Origin: Flavobacterium branchiarum
GTDB taxonomy: Bacteria > Bacteroidota > Bacteroidia > Flavobacteriales > Flavobacteriaceae
Assembly: GCF_030409845.1 (NCBI RefSeq)
Contig: NZ_JAUFQQ010000003.1
Coordinates: 744,001 to 808,000 of the forward strand
Direction of reading: 5' to 3'
DNA length: 64,000 bases
Shown in pieces: positions 27,478 through 34,790 of this stretch (positions are counted from its first letter, which is position 1; every line of letters begins with the position of its first letter). The position numbers and the translations under genes were made by a program. The notes below the pieces were generated by a model. That model did not search any database. It was not told the DNA's origin and saw nothing but the letters and a program-made list of their open reading frames with translations.

Positions 27478-27938
27478 TATTTAGTATTAAAAAGTTCTTC
27501 TACTTTTTTATAACGATATTCAAAAATCGTTTTTAATTCATTTTTTACAACTAGGGAATTCATAATGCGTCCAATAAATCCTAATGGCAGTGCATAATGT
27601 ACAACATCAGTCATTTTAGTTCCATTAGGAGTGGCTTCAAAAAAATGTTTGTGATGCCATAAGCTGTAAGGACCAAAACGTTGTTCATCTATAAAGTAAT
27701 TATTTTCTTTAACGATTGTTATTTCAGTCATCCAGTTTAGCTTAATACCTAATAGAGGAGTAATTTTATATTGAATGATTTGTCCAGCATACATCAATTT
27801 GTCATCATAATCAGTGACCTCAAAACCCATCGACTTTGGAGTAATTACTTTAAGGTTTTTAGGGTCAGAAAAAAAAGTCCAACATTCATCCAAACTAGCA
27901 TTAATATGTTGAACAGATTCTTTTTTATATACTTTCAT
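27477..27938 (-). CDS. SRPBCC (START/Bet v1-like) ligand-binding protein
   Basis: A 153-residue protein of the SRPBCC fold. Motifs are HINASLDECWTFFSDPKNLK and VITPKSMGFEVTD at the N-terminus, FIDEQRFGPYSLWHHKHFFE in the middle and VVHYALPLGFIGRIMNSLVV at the C-terminal helix. Such proteins have a hydrophobic pocket and often bind lipids. In this operon the gene lies between crtZ and phr with 9-bp and minus 1-bp junctions. A role in carotenoid handling or as a partner of photolyase is plausible but unproven. Confidence 0.82.
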   Translation of the reverse strand: MKVYKKESVQHINASLDECWTFFSDPKNLKVITPKSMGFEVTDYDDKLMYAGQIIQYKITPLLGIKLNWMTEITIVKENNYFIDEQRFGPYSLWHHKHFFEATPNGTKMTDVVHYALPLGFIGRIMNSLVVKNELKTIFEYRYKKVEELFNTK

Positions 27939-27947
27939 AACTTACTA

Positions 27948-28388
27948 TTAGATTTTATAGTACTTAAAAGGCACGAATAGCATTCCAAAACATTCACCAT
28001 GTTCTTTACCTAGGTGTTTATGATGCGCTTTATGCGCTTTTCTTAATCCTATAAGGTATTTATTTTTGGTGTTTTTAAACCATTTAAAGCGTTGATGGAT
28101 TAACACGTCGTGAACCATGAAGTAACACAGTCCATAAAAAGTTAATCCCAAACCGATAAAGAATAAATAATTGATGCCATCTACTGTTCCAAAATAGAAT
28201 AGTAAAATACTAGGGATAGCAAAAATTACAAAGAAAATATCATTTCGCTCAAATACATTTGCATATTTAGGCTGATGATGATCAGAATGAAAATACCACA
28301 TAAAGCCATGCATAACAAATTTATGAGTACACCAAGTGACACATTCCATAAAGAGAAACACGCCTATAAAAATTAAAAAGGAAACCAT
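27948..28388 (-). CDS. crtZ: Beta-carotene hydroxylase
   Basis: A 146-residue membrane hydroxylase of the fatty-acid-hydroxylase superfamily. The four His clusters for the di-iron centre are THKFVMHG, FHSDHHQP, VHDVLIHQR and KAHKAHHKHLG. Three or four hydrophobic helices separate them. CrtZ adds 3-hydroxyl groups to beta-carotene rings to give zeaxanthin, the usual yellow pigment of flavobacteria. It is 21 bp after crtB. No lycopene cyclase, which must act before it, is visible in the window. Confidence 0.92.
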   Translation of the reverse strand: MVSFLIFIGVFLFMECVTWCTHKFVMHGFMWYFHSDHHQPKYANVFERNDIFFVIFAIPSILLFYFGTVDGINYLFFIGLGLTFYGLCYFMVHDVLIHQRFKWFKNTKNKYLIGLRKAHKAHHKHLGKEHGECFGMLFVPFKYYKI

Positions 28389-28409
28389 TGTTTTATTTTT
28401 TGTTAGAAA

Positions 28410-29246
28410 TTATACCATTCTTAGTTTATAAGAAACAAAAGATTTGGCTAGTAATCCAGCTTTAGAATAATTAGAAACTCTAATTCTTTCATTGCCTATC
28501 TCGTGGCAAGGCGTATTTTCAAGTTTCTTTAAAAGCTTTTTGTAATAAATATAAGCAGTATAGACTCCAAACTTAGCTTCAACAGGAAGTTTTACAATTC
28601 CTTGGTAAGCTATTCTAAAATCTTCTTCAATCTCATTTATAATTTTGTCTTTTGAGATTTCATCAAATGAGTTTAAATCGATTCCTGGAAAATAGTTTCG
28701 GTTCAAAATCAGATTGTCGTCTTTTAAATCTCTTAAAAAATTCACTTTTTGGAAAGCGGTGCCCAATCGCATAGCTTCCATTTTTAATGTTTCATATTTT
28801 GAATCACTACCAGAAACAAATACCTTAAGGCACATTAAGCCAACAACATCCGCAGAACCATAAATATAATCTTCAATTTCTTTCTTATTATAGTCCGTTT
28901 TGATTAAATCTTGTTTCATGCTTTTTATAAAAGACTGAATTAAATCATCGGTAATATTGTATTTTTTCACAGTTTGCTGGAAAGAATTTAAAATAGGATT
29001 TAGACTTATACCGTTTGCGATTGCTTTATAATATTCTTTCTCGAAATCATCGATTAGATTTTTTTTATCATAGCCATGAAAAGAATCTACAATTTCATCA
29101 GCAAAACGGACAAAGCCATAAATGCTATAAATTGCATCTCTTATACTTGGAGCTAGCATATATACCGCTAAAGAGAAAGAAGTACTATAGCTTTGGGTTA
29201 CGAGTTTGCTACATTTAAACGAGACATTATCAAATAACTGCTTCAT
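28410..29246 (-). CDS. crtB: Phytoene synthase
   Basis: A 278-residue trans-isoprenyl diphosphate synthase-like enzyme. The two Asp-rich motifs are FADEIVDSFHGYD (near 47-60) and FLRDLKDDNLILNRNYFP (near 192-210); SYSTSFSLAVYML is the N-terminal signature. It condenses two geranylgeranyl diphosphates into phytoene. Only 4 bp separate it from crtI. Motifs are intact. Confidence 0.95.
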   Translation of the reverse strand: MKQLFDNVSFKCSKLVTQSYSTSFSLAVYMLAPSIRDAIYSIYGFVRFADEIVDSFHGYDKKNLIDDFEKEYYKAIANGISLNPILNSFQQTVKKYNITDDLIQSFIKSMKQDLIKTDYNKKEIEDYIYGSADVVGLMCLKVFVSGSDSKYETLKMEAMRLGTAFQKVNFLRDLKDDNLILNRNYFPGIDLNSFDEISKDKIINEIEEDFRIAYQGIVKLPVEAKFGVYTAYIYYKKLLKKLENTPCHEIGNERIRVSNYSKAGLLAKSFVSYKLRMV

Positions 29247-29250
29247 AATC

Positions 29251-30717
29251 TTATAATGAAAATGATTTGTTTATTAATTCCGATACTAGTTTTCCTGATA
29301 TTAAAGCAGGCGGGACACCAGGTCCAGGAACAGTTAATTGTCCAGTAAAGTATAAATTTTTTATTTTTTTACTTTTCAGTTTAGGTCTTAAAAATGCAGT
29401 TTGTAATAGGGTATTAGCCATTCCGTATGCATTTCCTTTATAGGCATTATAATCCTTGATAAAGTCATTTTTGCAAAAAGACTTCTTAAATATAATATTA
29501 TTTTTGATTGATTGTTGTGTTACAGTTTCAAAACGGTTAATTATTTTTTCAAAATATTCTTCGCGTAGTGCTTCAGTGTCTTCTATTCCAGGAGCTAACG
29601 GAATTAGGAAAAAACCACTTTCCATTCCCTCAGGAGCTGCTGTTGTATCAGTAATAGATGGGAAGTTAGCATAAAACAAAGGAGCTTCAGGCCACTTAGG
29701 TTCATCATAAATATCTATGGCGTGTTGATTAAAGTCAACATCAAAGAATAAAGCATGATGAGAAATTGCTGAGATTTTTTTATCAAATCCAACATAAAAT
29801 AAAAGCGAAGAAGGAGCAAATACTCGACTTTCCCAATAGGAGTCAGAATAGGCTCGATGTTCCTCATCTAATAGCGTTTCAGTGTGTTGGTAATCGGCAC
29901 CGCTTAAGATTATATCCGAAGAAATGATCTCGTCATTCACAATTAATGAAGTTGCAGTATTATTTGTTACAATGATTTTGTCTATGTTAGAATTGGTTTT
30001 AATAGTAACTCCAAGTTCTTTGGCAAGACTTTCGATTCCACGTACTACATCAAACATACCAGTTTTGGGATGCCAAGTGCCTAATCCAAAATCAGCATAG
30101 TTCATGAAATTGTAGAAAGAGGGGGTCTTAGATGGTTTAGCACCTAGAAATAAAACTGGAAATTCAAGAATTTGAATCAGTCTTTCATCTTTAAATTCCT
30201 TGCGAATATCCTTGCTAACCGTTCCAAAAAACTGACTCAATTTTTGTGTTGTTTCCAGAGTAATTAATTCCAAAGCGGAAACACCCGGGCGATACACTAA
30301 TTTTTTTATCGCAATATCGTAGTTGCTTTTTGCTTTTGATATGTAATCAACTAATTTTTTTCCACTTCCTTTCTCTATAGATTCAAAAGTAGAAGCAATT
30401 TCTTCTAGATTATCAGTGATTGCCATAAATTCATTAACTCCAAAATAGACGCGATAGGCAGGGTTTAGCTTGATTAACTCATAGTAGTCACTTGTTTTTT
30501 TGTCAAAATCATTAAAGAAATTTTCGAATACATCGGGCATCCAATACCAGCTTGGGCCCATGTCAAAAGTAAAGCCATTGCTTTTTAACTGTCTGGCTCT
30601 ACCACCTATAGATGCGTTTTTTTCATAAATGGTCACGTCATAACCTTGCTTGGCTAGATAGCACGAAGCGGCTAAAGACGAAAAACCCGAACCAATAATT
30701 GAGATTGTTTTTTTCAT
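29251..30717 (-). CDS. crtI: Phytoene desaturase
   Basis: A 488-residue FAD-dependent carotenoid desaturase. The dinucleotide-binding fingerprint is SIIGSGFSSLAASCYLAKQG then VTIYEKNASIGGRARQ at the N-terminus, followed by FDMGPSWYWMPDVFE. The C-terminal flavin motif is NLYFTGQLTVPGPGVPPAL. It converts phytoene to lycopene at the membrane. The promoter directly upstream carries the shared palindrome overlapping a TAAATTTG -7 box, so the RNA should start only a few bases before the ATG. First gene of the crtI-B-Z-SRPBCC-phr operon. Confidence 0.95.
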   Translation of the reverse strand: MKKTISIIGSGFSSLAASCYLAKQGYDVTIYEKNASIGGRARQLKSNGFTFDMGPSWYWMPDVFENFFNDFDKKTSDYYELIKLNPAYRVYFGVNEFMAITDNLEEIASTFESIEKGSGKKLVDYISKAKSNYDIAIKKLVYRPGVSALELITLETTQKLSQFFGTVSKDIRKEFKDERLIQILEFPVLFLGAKPSKTPSFYNFMNYADFGLGTWHPKTGMFDVVRGIESLAKELGVTIKTNSNIDKIIVTNNTATSLIVNDEIISSDIILSGADYQHTETLLDEEHRAYSDSYWESRVFAPSSLLFYVGFDKKISAISHHALFFDVDFNQHAIDIYDEPKWPEAPLFYANFPSITDTTAAPEGMESGFFLIPLAPGIEDTEALREEYFEKIINRFETVTQQSIKNNIIFKKSFCKNDFIKDYNAYKGNAYGMANTLLQTAFLRPKLKSKKIKNLYFTGQLTVPGPGVPPALISGKLVSELINKSFSL

Positions 30718-30719
30718 TT

Positions 30720-30754
30720 GTTTAACAAATTTACAAAATAATTAAACAAAACAA
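30720..30754 (-). promoter_or_regulatory. crtI promoter with candidate operator (GTTTAAC-N14-ATTAAAC)
   Basis: On the minus strand TTG at 30754-30752, an 18-nt spacer and TAAATTTG at 30733-30726 form a good Bacteroidota promoter. The inverted repeat GTTTAAC (30720-30726) with ATTAAAC (30741-30747), spacing 14 bp, overlaps the -7 box and spacer, the position expected of a repressor site. One arm differs by one base from the perfect site at 23978. The predicted RNA start is about 2-4 nt before the crtI ATG, so the message may be essentially leaderless. Confidence 0.7.
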
Positions 30755-31654
30755 TTAGATATGCGTTACTAATTCTTCTATAGAGTTAAAAATATGTATT
30801 CTTTGATTTAGATTCTCTGTCTCAATGTATTCGACAACTCTACCAATTAGCCATATTTCGTTAGTGTTATTTAGTAACTCTGTACTCATGTTATTTACGT
30901 ATTGATTGACTGTACTTCGGTCAGGTTGAGTAGTGAGGTAAGAAACAAAAGTGATATTGTTAAAATGATTGTTAAGCTCTTTCAGGTTTTCTATAGGCAT
31001 GCTTTCACCCAAGTAAATTGTTTTATAGCCTTCTAGAAGTATCTCGTATTGGATATACATTAATCCGAGTTCATGAATTTCATTCATTGGTAATGAAAGC
31101 ACATATATCCTGTTGTTTCTTGTTGGCTTTTGAACTTGAAGTTTCTCTGTATTTATATGTAATTTTTGTTTTATCAAGTTAGATATAAAATGTTCATGAG
31201 CTGGAGAGATAGTGTCAGATTGCCATAGTAAACCTAATTCATTTAAAAGAGGAATAAATACTTGTTGGAAGATTTCCTTAAATGTTTTTTCAGTAGACAG
31301 CCAATTAAATGTATTGAAGAATGACTCTTGGTCAAAATTCATCATTGCCATTTTAAATGCGCTGATGGCATGATTTTTTGTATTCTTGTTGGAAATGATT
31401 TCTTTAACTAATTGCGGAATTTTATCCTGAGGATAGGTCGCTATTTTTGAAATCTTATATCCATATTCATGTAGCAATGTAATGTTCAATAGTTTTTGTA
31501 AACTAGCTAAATCATACAGGCGAATATTGGTGTCAGTACGCATAGGTTCAAGGATATTATATCGCTTTTCCCAAATACGAATAGTATGGGCTTTGATTCC
31601 AGAAAGATTTTCAAGATCTTTTATGCTAAAAACACTTTTTATATTGTTTATCAT
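30755..31654 (-). CDS. CarH/LitR-type MerR regulator with B12-binding photoreceptor domain
   Basis: A 299-residue regulator. Residues 7-75 are a MerR helix-turn-helix (FSIKDLENLSGIKAHTIRIW, EKRYNILEP). Residues 90-170 are the helical cap of CarH photoreceptors, with W144 and E154-H155 in the exact W-x9-EH spacing. Residues 180-299 are a cobalamin-binding Rossmann domain with E192-x-H194-x-x-G197 (E-x-H-x-x-G; the His is the lower cobalt ligand) and S238-x-L240. CarH proteins bind adenosylcobalamin in the dark, tetramerise and repress carotenoid genes; light breaks the Co-C bond and releases DNA. It lies just upstream of crtI. The start MINNIKSV is chosen over an ATG 21 nt upstream. Confidence 0.92.
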   Translation of the reverse strand: MINNIKSVFSIKDLENLSGIKAHTIRIWEKRYNILEPMRTDTNIRLYDLASLQKLLNITLLHEYGYKISKIATYPQDKIPQLVKEIISNKNTKNHAISAFKMAMMNFDQESFFNTFNWLSTEKTFKEIFQQVFIPLLNELGLLWQSDTISPAHEHFISNLIKQKLHINTEKLQVQKPTRNNRIYVLSLPMNEIHELGLMYIQYEILLEGYKTIYLGESMPIENLKELNNHFNNITFVSYLTTQPDRSTVNQYVNNMSTELLNNTNEIWLIGRVVEYIETENLNQRIHIFNSIEELVTHI

Positions 31655-31680
31655 TAACGAGTATTTGATAAACAAATGTA
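31646..31680 (-). promoter_or_regulatory. Promoter and candidate autoregulatory operator of the CarH-like gene (GTTTATC-N14-GATAAAC)
   Basis: TACATTTG on the minus strand (31680-31673) is a consensus -7 box. Directly downstream lies the perfect inverted repeat GTTTATC (31646-31652) and GATAAAC (31667-31673), again with a 14-bp spacer, covering the RNA start and the ATG. The arms differ from the crtI-type site by one base each (A-to-T in GTTTATC). A regulator bound here would block its own transcription. Confidence 0.6.
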
Positions 31681-31729
31681 ACTTAATTTCTATAAAGATA
31701 CTTGAAATTAGAAATTTATAGTTTTTAGT

Positions 31730-32692
31730 TTATTCAAAATTGACAGTCTGATGAGAGTTGAGCTTGTCTAGGTGTAATATGGTTTTAGTGTTGTTTCCAT
31801 TGCGATTGTACATTGTTTCAAATTTAGCGCCGTATATAACCTCTTTGAAGGTGTATGAGGTTCTTGCAGCTACAGTATTGCTATACGTGTCATCAAATGT
31901 TTTAATGAATACCAATATTTCTCCATGGATAGCGGTGAAGTCATCTTTTGTGAATTTATATAACGGACTTTTTTCTGTTATGGGATGTACTAATGTCCAG
32001 CTTAATGTTAGGGCGTTGATTTGCTTTAATTCTAATTCAAGTGAATAGAACTTGTTTGTTTTTACTCCGTCTTCTTCAACACTGATCCCTAAGGTGATTT
32101 TTGCTTCAGCATCTGTAAAATTTGTGTTTTTAAAAGGAACAAGTCGAATCATTAAAGCTTTGTGATCTCCATAAGGGCTAATTAAAGCGTTATGGGAGAA
32201 TTTAAGAAATGCTGTTGGTCTACTAAATCTTCCGAAAAAGAGTCCAGTTGCTATGGCAAAGCTCAGTAAACCTATTAAAGCTTCGGCGGCCGATAGAGAA
32301 CTGGTTAAAAAACCGGTTGGACTAATGTGTCCATAGCCTACCGTTGTGAATGTTTGTGCACTAAAAAAATAGGCTTGCCCAAATTTTGCCCATTCGCTTT
32401 GTGAGGCGACAATTCCGTCAAGATGTTCTATTCCAATTGCGTAATAAGCAATTGCAAAAATGAAATTTATAGCAATATAAAAAGAGAATAAGATAAGCAT
32501 GAACTTCCAAGCTGGCATATCTATCATAGTGTGATACCAGCTAATACGACGTAATACATGCATTCCTCTTTTTTCAATATTTGGAGAACCATCCTTATTT
32601 ACAAAACGGCCTCCGTAATTGTTAGAGTTAGTCCCAAAACCGGAATTCTTGTCGGTTTCGGCTTTAGTATTTATCTTTTTTAGTATTGACAT
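31730..32692 (-). CDS. Prokaryotic inward-rectifier potassium channel (KirBac-like)
   Basis: A 320-residue channel. Residues about 45-60 form a slide helix (LRRISWYHTMIDMPAW), two membrane helices follow at about 62-85 and 125-155, and the selectivity filter TVGYG lies at 117-121 in FTTVGYGHISPTG. Residues about 165-320 are the cytoplasmic immunoglobulin-like inward-rectifier domain (PYGDHKALMIRLVPFKN, SWTLVHPITEKSPLY). It conducts K+ across the inner membrane. It is upstream of the CarH-like gene with the palindromic promoter between them, so the link may be only by position. Confidence 0.92.
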   Translation of the reverse strand: MSILKKINTKAETDKNSGFGTNSNNYGGRFVNKDGSPNIEKRGMHVLRRISWYHTMIDMPAWKFMLILFSFYIAINFIFAIAYYAIGIEHLDGIVASQSEWAKFGQAYFFSAQTFTTVGYGHISPTGFLTSSLSAAEALIGLLSFAIATGLFFGRFSRPTAFLKFSHNALISPYGDHKALMIRLVPFKNTNFTDAEAKITLGISVEEDGVKTNKFYSLELELKQINALTLSWTLVHPITEKSPLYKFTKDDFTAIHGEILVFIKTFDDTYSNTVAARTSYTFKEVIYGAKFETMYNRNGNNTKTILHLDKLNSHQTVNFE

Positions 32693-32771
32693 ATATTATA
32701 TCGAATAAGTTTAGACTAAATTCAATTGATCGCCGAATATTCTATCAAATATAAGCATAAGTTAGAATACA

Positions 32772-32822
32772 AAAAAGCACCCAACTCTTACTTTGTGAAA
32801 AGAAAAGTTGGGTGCTTTTTAA
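32772..32822. terminator. Terminator hairpin after the TPR gene
   Basis: AAAAGCACCCAACT (32773) pairs with AGTTGGGTGCTTTT (32806) over 14 bp with a 19-nt loop, with A/T tracts on both sides. It directly follows the stop codon of the leftward TPR gene. Confidence 0.85.
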
Positions 32823-32828
32823 TGATTT

Positions 32829-33329
32829 TTATTTACAAAAAGTAGCTTTGTTTTTGCTAGCACTTTGACTGCCTAATTCTATTGCTTTGGTGAAATCTTT
32901 GCAAGCATTTTTCTTGTCTTGAATTTGAGTGTAACAAGTACCTCTTAGATTGTAGGCTATATAATCTTTAGGATTTAAGGCAATCGATGAAGTACAGTCT
33001 TTAATTGCTGCTTGAAAATCTTTTAATTTATAATTTACGTTGGCTCTTCCGGTAAATGCATCTGCATTCATAGGGTCTAATTCAATTGTTTTATTAAAGT
33101 CTTCAAGAGCCCCTTTAGTGTCGTTTAATTTTAGTTTGGCAACACCTCTGTTCTGATATGCTTCTGTGAAGTTTGCTTTTAGCTTAATGGCTTTGGTGTA
33201 ATCAACTATTGCGCCTTTTGTATTTCCATTTTCGGCTTTTCTCAAGGCTTGATCAAAATAATCAGATCCAGATTGGCTCCAGCTTATGCTGCTTGTTAAG
33301 AATAATAAAATAAGTAATGATTGTTTCAT
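32829..33329 (-). CDS. Periplasmic TPR-repeat protein
   Basis: A 166-residue protein with signal peptide MKQSLLILLFLTSSISWSQ and three to four tetratricopeptide repeats (NGNTKGAIVDYTKAIKLKAN, DTKGALEDFNKTIELDPMNA, DFQAAIKDCTSSIALNPKDY, DKKNACKDFTKAIELGS). It is likely a protein-protein scaffold in the periplasm. The partner is unknown. It stands alone between the K+ channel and the tRNA cluster. Confidence 0.85.
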   Translation of the reverse strand: MKQSLLILLFLTSSISWSQSGSDYFDQALRKAENGNTKGAIVDYTKAIKLKANFTEAYQNRGVAKLKLNDTKGALEDFNKTIELDPMNADAFTGRANVNYKLKDFQAAIKDCTSSIALNPKDYIAYNLRGTCYTQIQDKKNACKDFTKAIELGSQSASKNKATFCK

Positions 33330-33459
33330 AAAAATAAAAAATTAGTAGGTTTATGTTTAACGTGATTTGGTATGGTTTATTGTAACAAAAAAGGGAAACA
33401 TCATTTGATATTTTCCTTTTTGTTATTAGTTTATTTATTCTCTTTATAAGATTTATGGA

Positions 33460-33496
33460 AATAAAAAAAGGGCCAAGTAAAATTACTTGACCCTTT
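33460..33496 (-). terminator. Terminator of the tRNA-Lys cluster
   Basis: On the minus strand an AAAGGGTCAAGTAA/TTACTTGGCCCTTT hairpin (one G-U pair) is followed by a T-tract. It starts right after the last tRNA. Confidence 0.85.
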
Positions 33497-33497
33497 G

Positions 33498-33570
33498 TGA
33501 CCCGACTGGGGCTCGAACCCAGGACCCCATCATTAAAAGTGATGTGCTCTACCAACTGAGCTATCGAGTC
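33498..33570 (-). tRNA. tRNA-Lys(UUU), copy 1
   Basis: A 73-nt cloverleaf. The acceptor stem is GACTCGA/TCGGGTC, the D-arm TAGCTCAGTTGGTAGAGC, the anticodon loop CTTTTAA with anticodon TTT, and the T-arm CTGGGTTCGAGCCCCAG. CCA is not encoded. It is identical to four further copies in this cluster and lies farthest downstream in the leftward transcript. Confidence 0.97.
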
Positions 33571-33610
33571 GTTATTGGTAATGATATATTTTGTTTAGTC
33601 ACAAAATTTG

Positions 33611-33683
33611 TGACCCGACTGGGGCTCGAACCCAGGACCCCATCATTAAAAGTGATGTGCTCTACCAACTGAGCTATCGAGTC
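33611..33683 (-). tRNA. tRNA-Lys(UUU), copy 2
   Basis: Identical 73-nt copy of tRNA-Lys with anticodon TTT; 40 nt from copy 1. Confidence 0.97.
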
Positions 33684-33722
33684 ATTGCTATCATTGCAAT
33701 AGTATGTATGTAAAAAAAAATG

Positions 33723-33795
33723 TGACCCGACTGGGGCTCGAACCCAGGACCCCATCATTAAAAGTGATGTGCTCTACCAACTGAGCTATCGAGTC
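33723..33795 (-). tRNA. tRNA-Lys(UUU), copy 3
   Basis: Identical 73-nt copy of tRNA-Lys with anticodon TTT; 39 nt from copy 2. Confidence 0.97.
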
Positions 33796-33836
33796 ATTAT
33801 TTTTCAATAATTTATTATATTTGATCACAAATTTTG

Positions 33837-33919
33837 TGACCACGGTGGGATTTGAACCCACACGCCCTTTCGAGCACCACCCCCTCAAGATGGCAAGTCT
33901 ACCGTTTCTCCACGTGGCC
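33837..33919 (-). tRNA. tRNA-Leu(GAG)
   Basis: An 83-nt class II tRNA. The acceptor stem GGCCACG pairs with CGTGGTC, the anticodon stem is CCATC/GGTGG with loop TTGAGGG (anticodon GAG), and there is a variable arm and T-arm GTGGGTTCAAATCCCAC. It lies between lysine copies 3 and 4. Confidence 0.95.
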
Positions 33920-33920
33920 A

Positions 33921-33955
33921 AAAAAAAAAGGCCAAGTAAAAGTTTACTCAACCTT
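33921..33955 (-). terminator. Internal terminator within the tRNA cluster
   Basis: On the minus strand AAGGTTGAGTAAA pairs with TTTACTTGGCCTT (with three G-U pairs) and is followed by a run of ten T. It is clearly related in sequence to the cluster-end terminator at 33460 and lies between lysine copy 4 and tRNA-Leu, so it may limit expression of the distal four tRNAs. Confidence 0.65.
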
Positions 33956-33958
33956 CTG

Positions 33959-34031
33959 TGACCCGACTGGGGCTCGAACCCAGGACCCCATCATTAAAAG
34001 TGATGTGCTCTACCAACTGAGCTATCGAGTC
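33959..34031 (-). tRNA. tRNA-Lys(UUU), copy 4
   Basis: Identical 73-nt copy of tRNA-Lys with anticodon TTT. Confidence 0.97.
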
Positions 34032-34071
34032 TGCTGTCAAGGAAAGTTTTTATGTTTGATCACAAATCTTG

Positions 34072-34144
34072 TGACCCGACTGGGGCTCGAACCCAGGACC
34101 CCATCATTAAAAGTGATGTGCTCTACCAACTGAGCTATCGAGTC
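34072..34144 (-). tRNA. tRNA-Lys(UUU), copy 5
   Basis: Identical 73-nt copy of tRNA-Lys with anticodon TTT; promoter-proximal gene of the leftward cluster. Confidence 0.97.
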
Positions 34145-34168
34145 ATATTCTTTCCTTGAATGCGGGTG

Positions 34169-34200
34169 CAAATATAAGGAGTTATTTTCGAAGTTTCCAA
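34169..34200 (-). promoter_or_regulatory. Promoter of the tRNA-Lys/Leu cluster
   Basis: On the minus strand TATATTTG (34176-34169) is a consensus -7 box, with TTG at 34200-34198 as -33 (21-nt spacer). The bases after the -7 box, CACCCGC, are the same as at rrn P1, suggesting a shared stable-RNA start region. Confidence 0.65.
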
Positions 34201-34271
34201 GCATTTTTATTATAAATTTGTCTTTTTTTTGGAAAAATTTCCAATAGCTTAGTTTATAAGGTTTTATTAGT

Positions 34272-34790
34272 ATGAAAAAAATAGTGTTATTAGGGTATAT
34301 GGGTTGCGGTAAGTCAACAATTGCTCAGAAATTATCAAAAATCGTAGAAATCCCTTTTTTGGATTTAGATAAATGCATCGAAAATAAGGTTGATTTAACC
34401 ATAAATGAAATTTTTGAGACCCATGGAGAGATTTATTTTAGAAAATTAGAGCATGAAACATTTGTAGAATTGCTTCAATCTCCCGAAGAAATGATTATAG
34501 GTCTAGGAGGAGGGACACCTTGTTATGCTAATAATCATGAATTGCTAAATAAAGAAGGTGTGTTATCTGTTTATTTAAAAGCATCAATCGATACTTTATA
34601 TGGACGCCTGCTTAATAATAAAAGTAAACGTCCACTTATTGCTGATAAAAATGAAGCGGAGATGAGAGAATTTATAGCAACACATCTTTTTGAAAGAAGT
34701 TTCTATTACAATCAAGCTAAATATAAGGTAAGTGTAGATGAGAGAACAATAGAGGAAACAGTTTCTGATATCCTTAAGGTTTTAGCTTAG
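34272..34790 (+). CDS. aroK: Shikimate kinase
   Basis: A 172-residue P-loop kinase. Walker A is GYMGCGKST at residues 8-16, the shikimate-binding Asp is in PFLDLDKCIE, the substrate loop has GLGGGTPC near 79, and the lid is RPLIADKNEAEMREF. It phosphorylates shikimate for aromatic amino acid synthesis. Length is standard. It converges on the phosphoribosyltransferase gene, overlapping its 3' end by 9 bp. Confidence 0.94.
   Translation: MKKIVLLGYMGCGKSTIAQKLSKIVEIPFLDLDKCIENKVDLTINEIFETHGEIYFRKLEHETFVELLQSPEEMIIGLGGGTPCYANNHELLNKEGVLSVYLKASIDTLYGRLLNNKSKRPLIADKNEAEMREFIATHLFERSFYYNQAKYKVSVDERTIEETVSDILKVLA

Noticed and set aside
33498..34144. Five identical ~73-nt repeats with ~40-nt spacers, looking like a CRISPR array
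   Set aside because: Each repeat folds as a complete tRNA-Lys(UUU), spacers are related to each other, and no cas genes are present.
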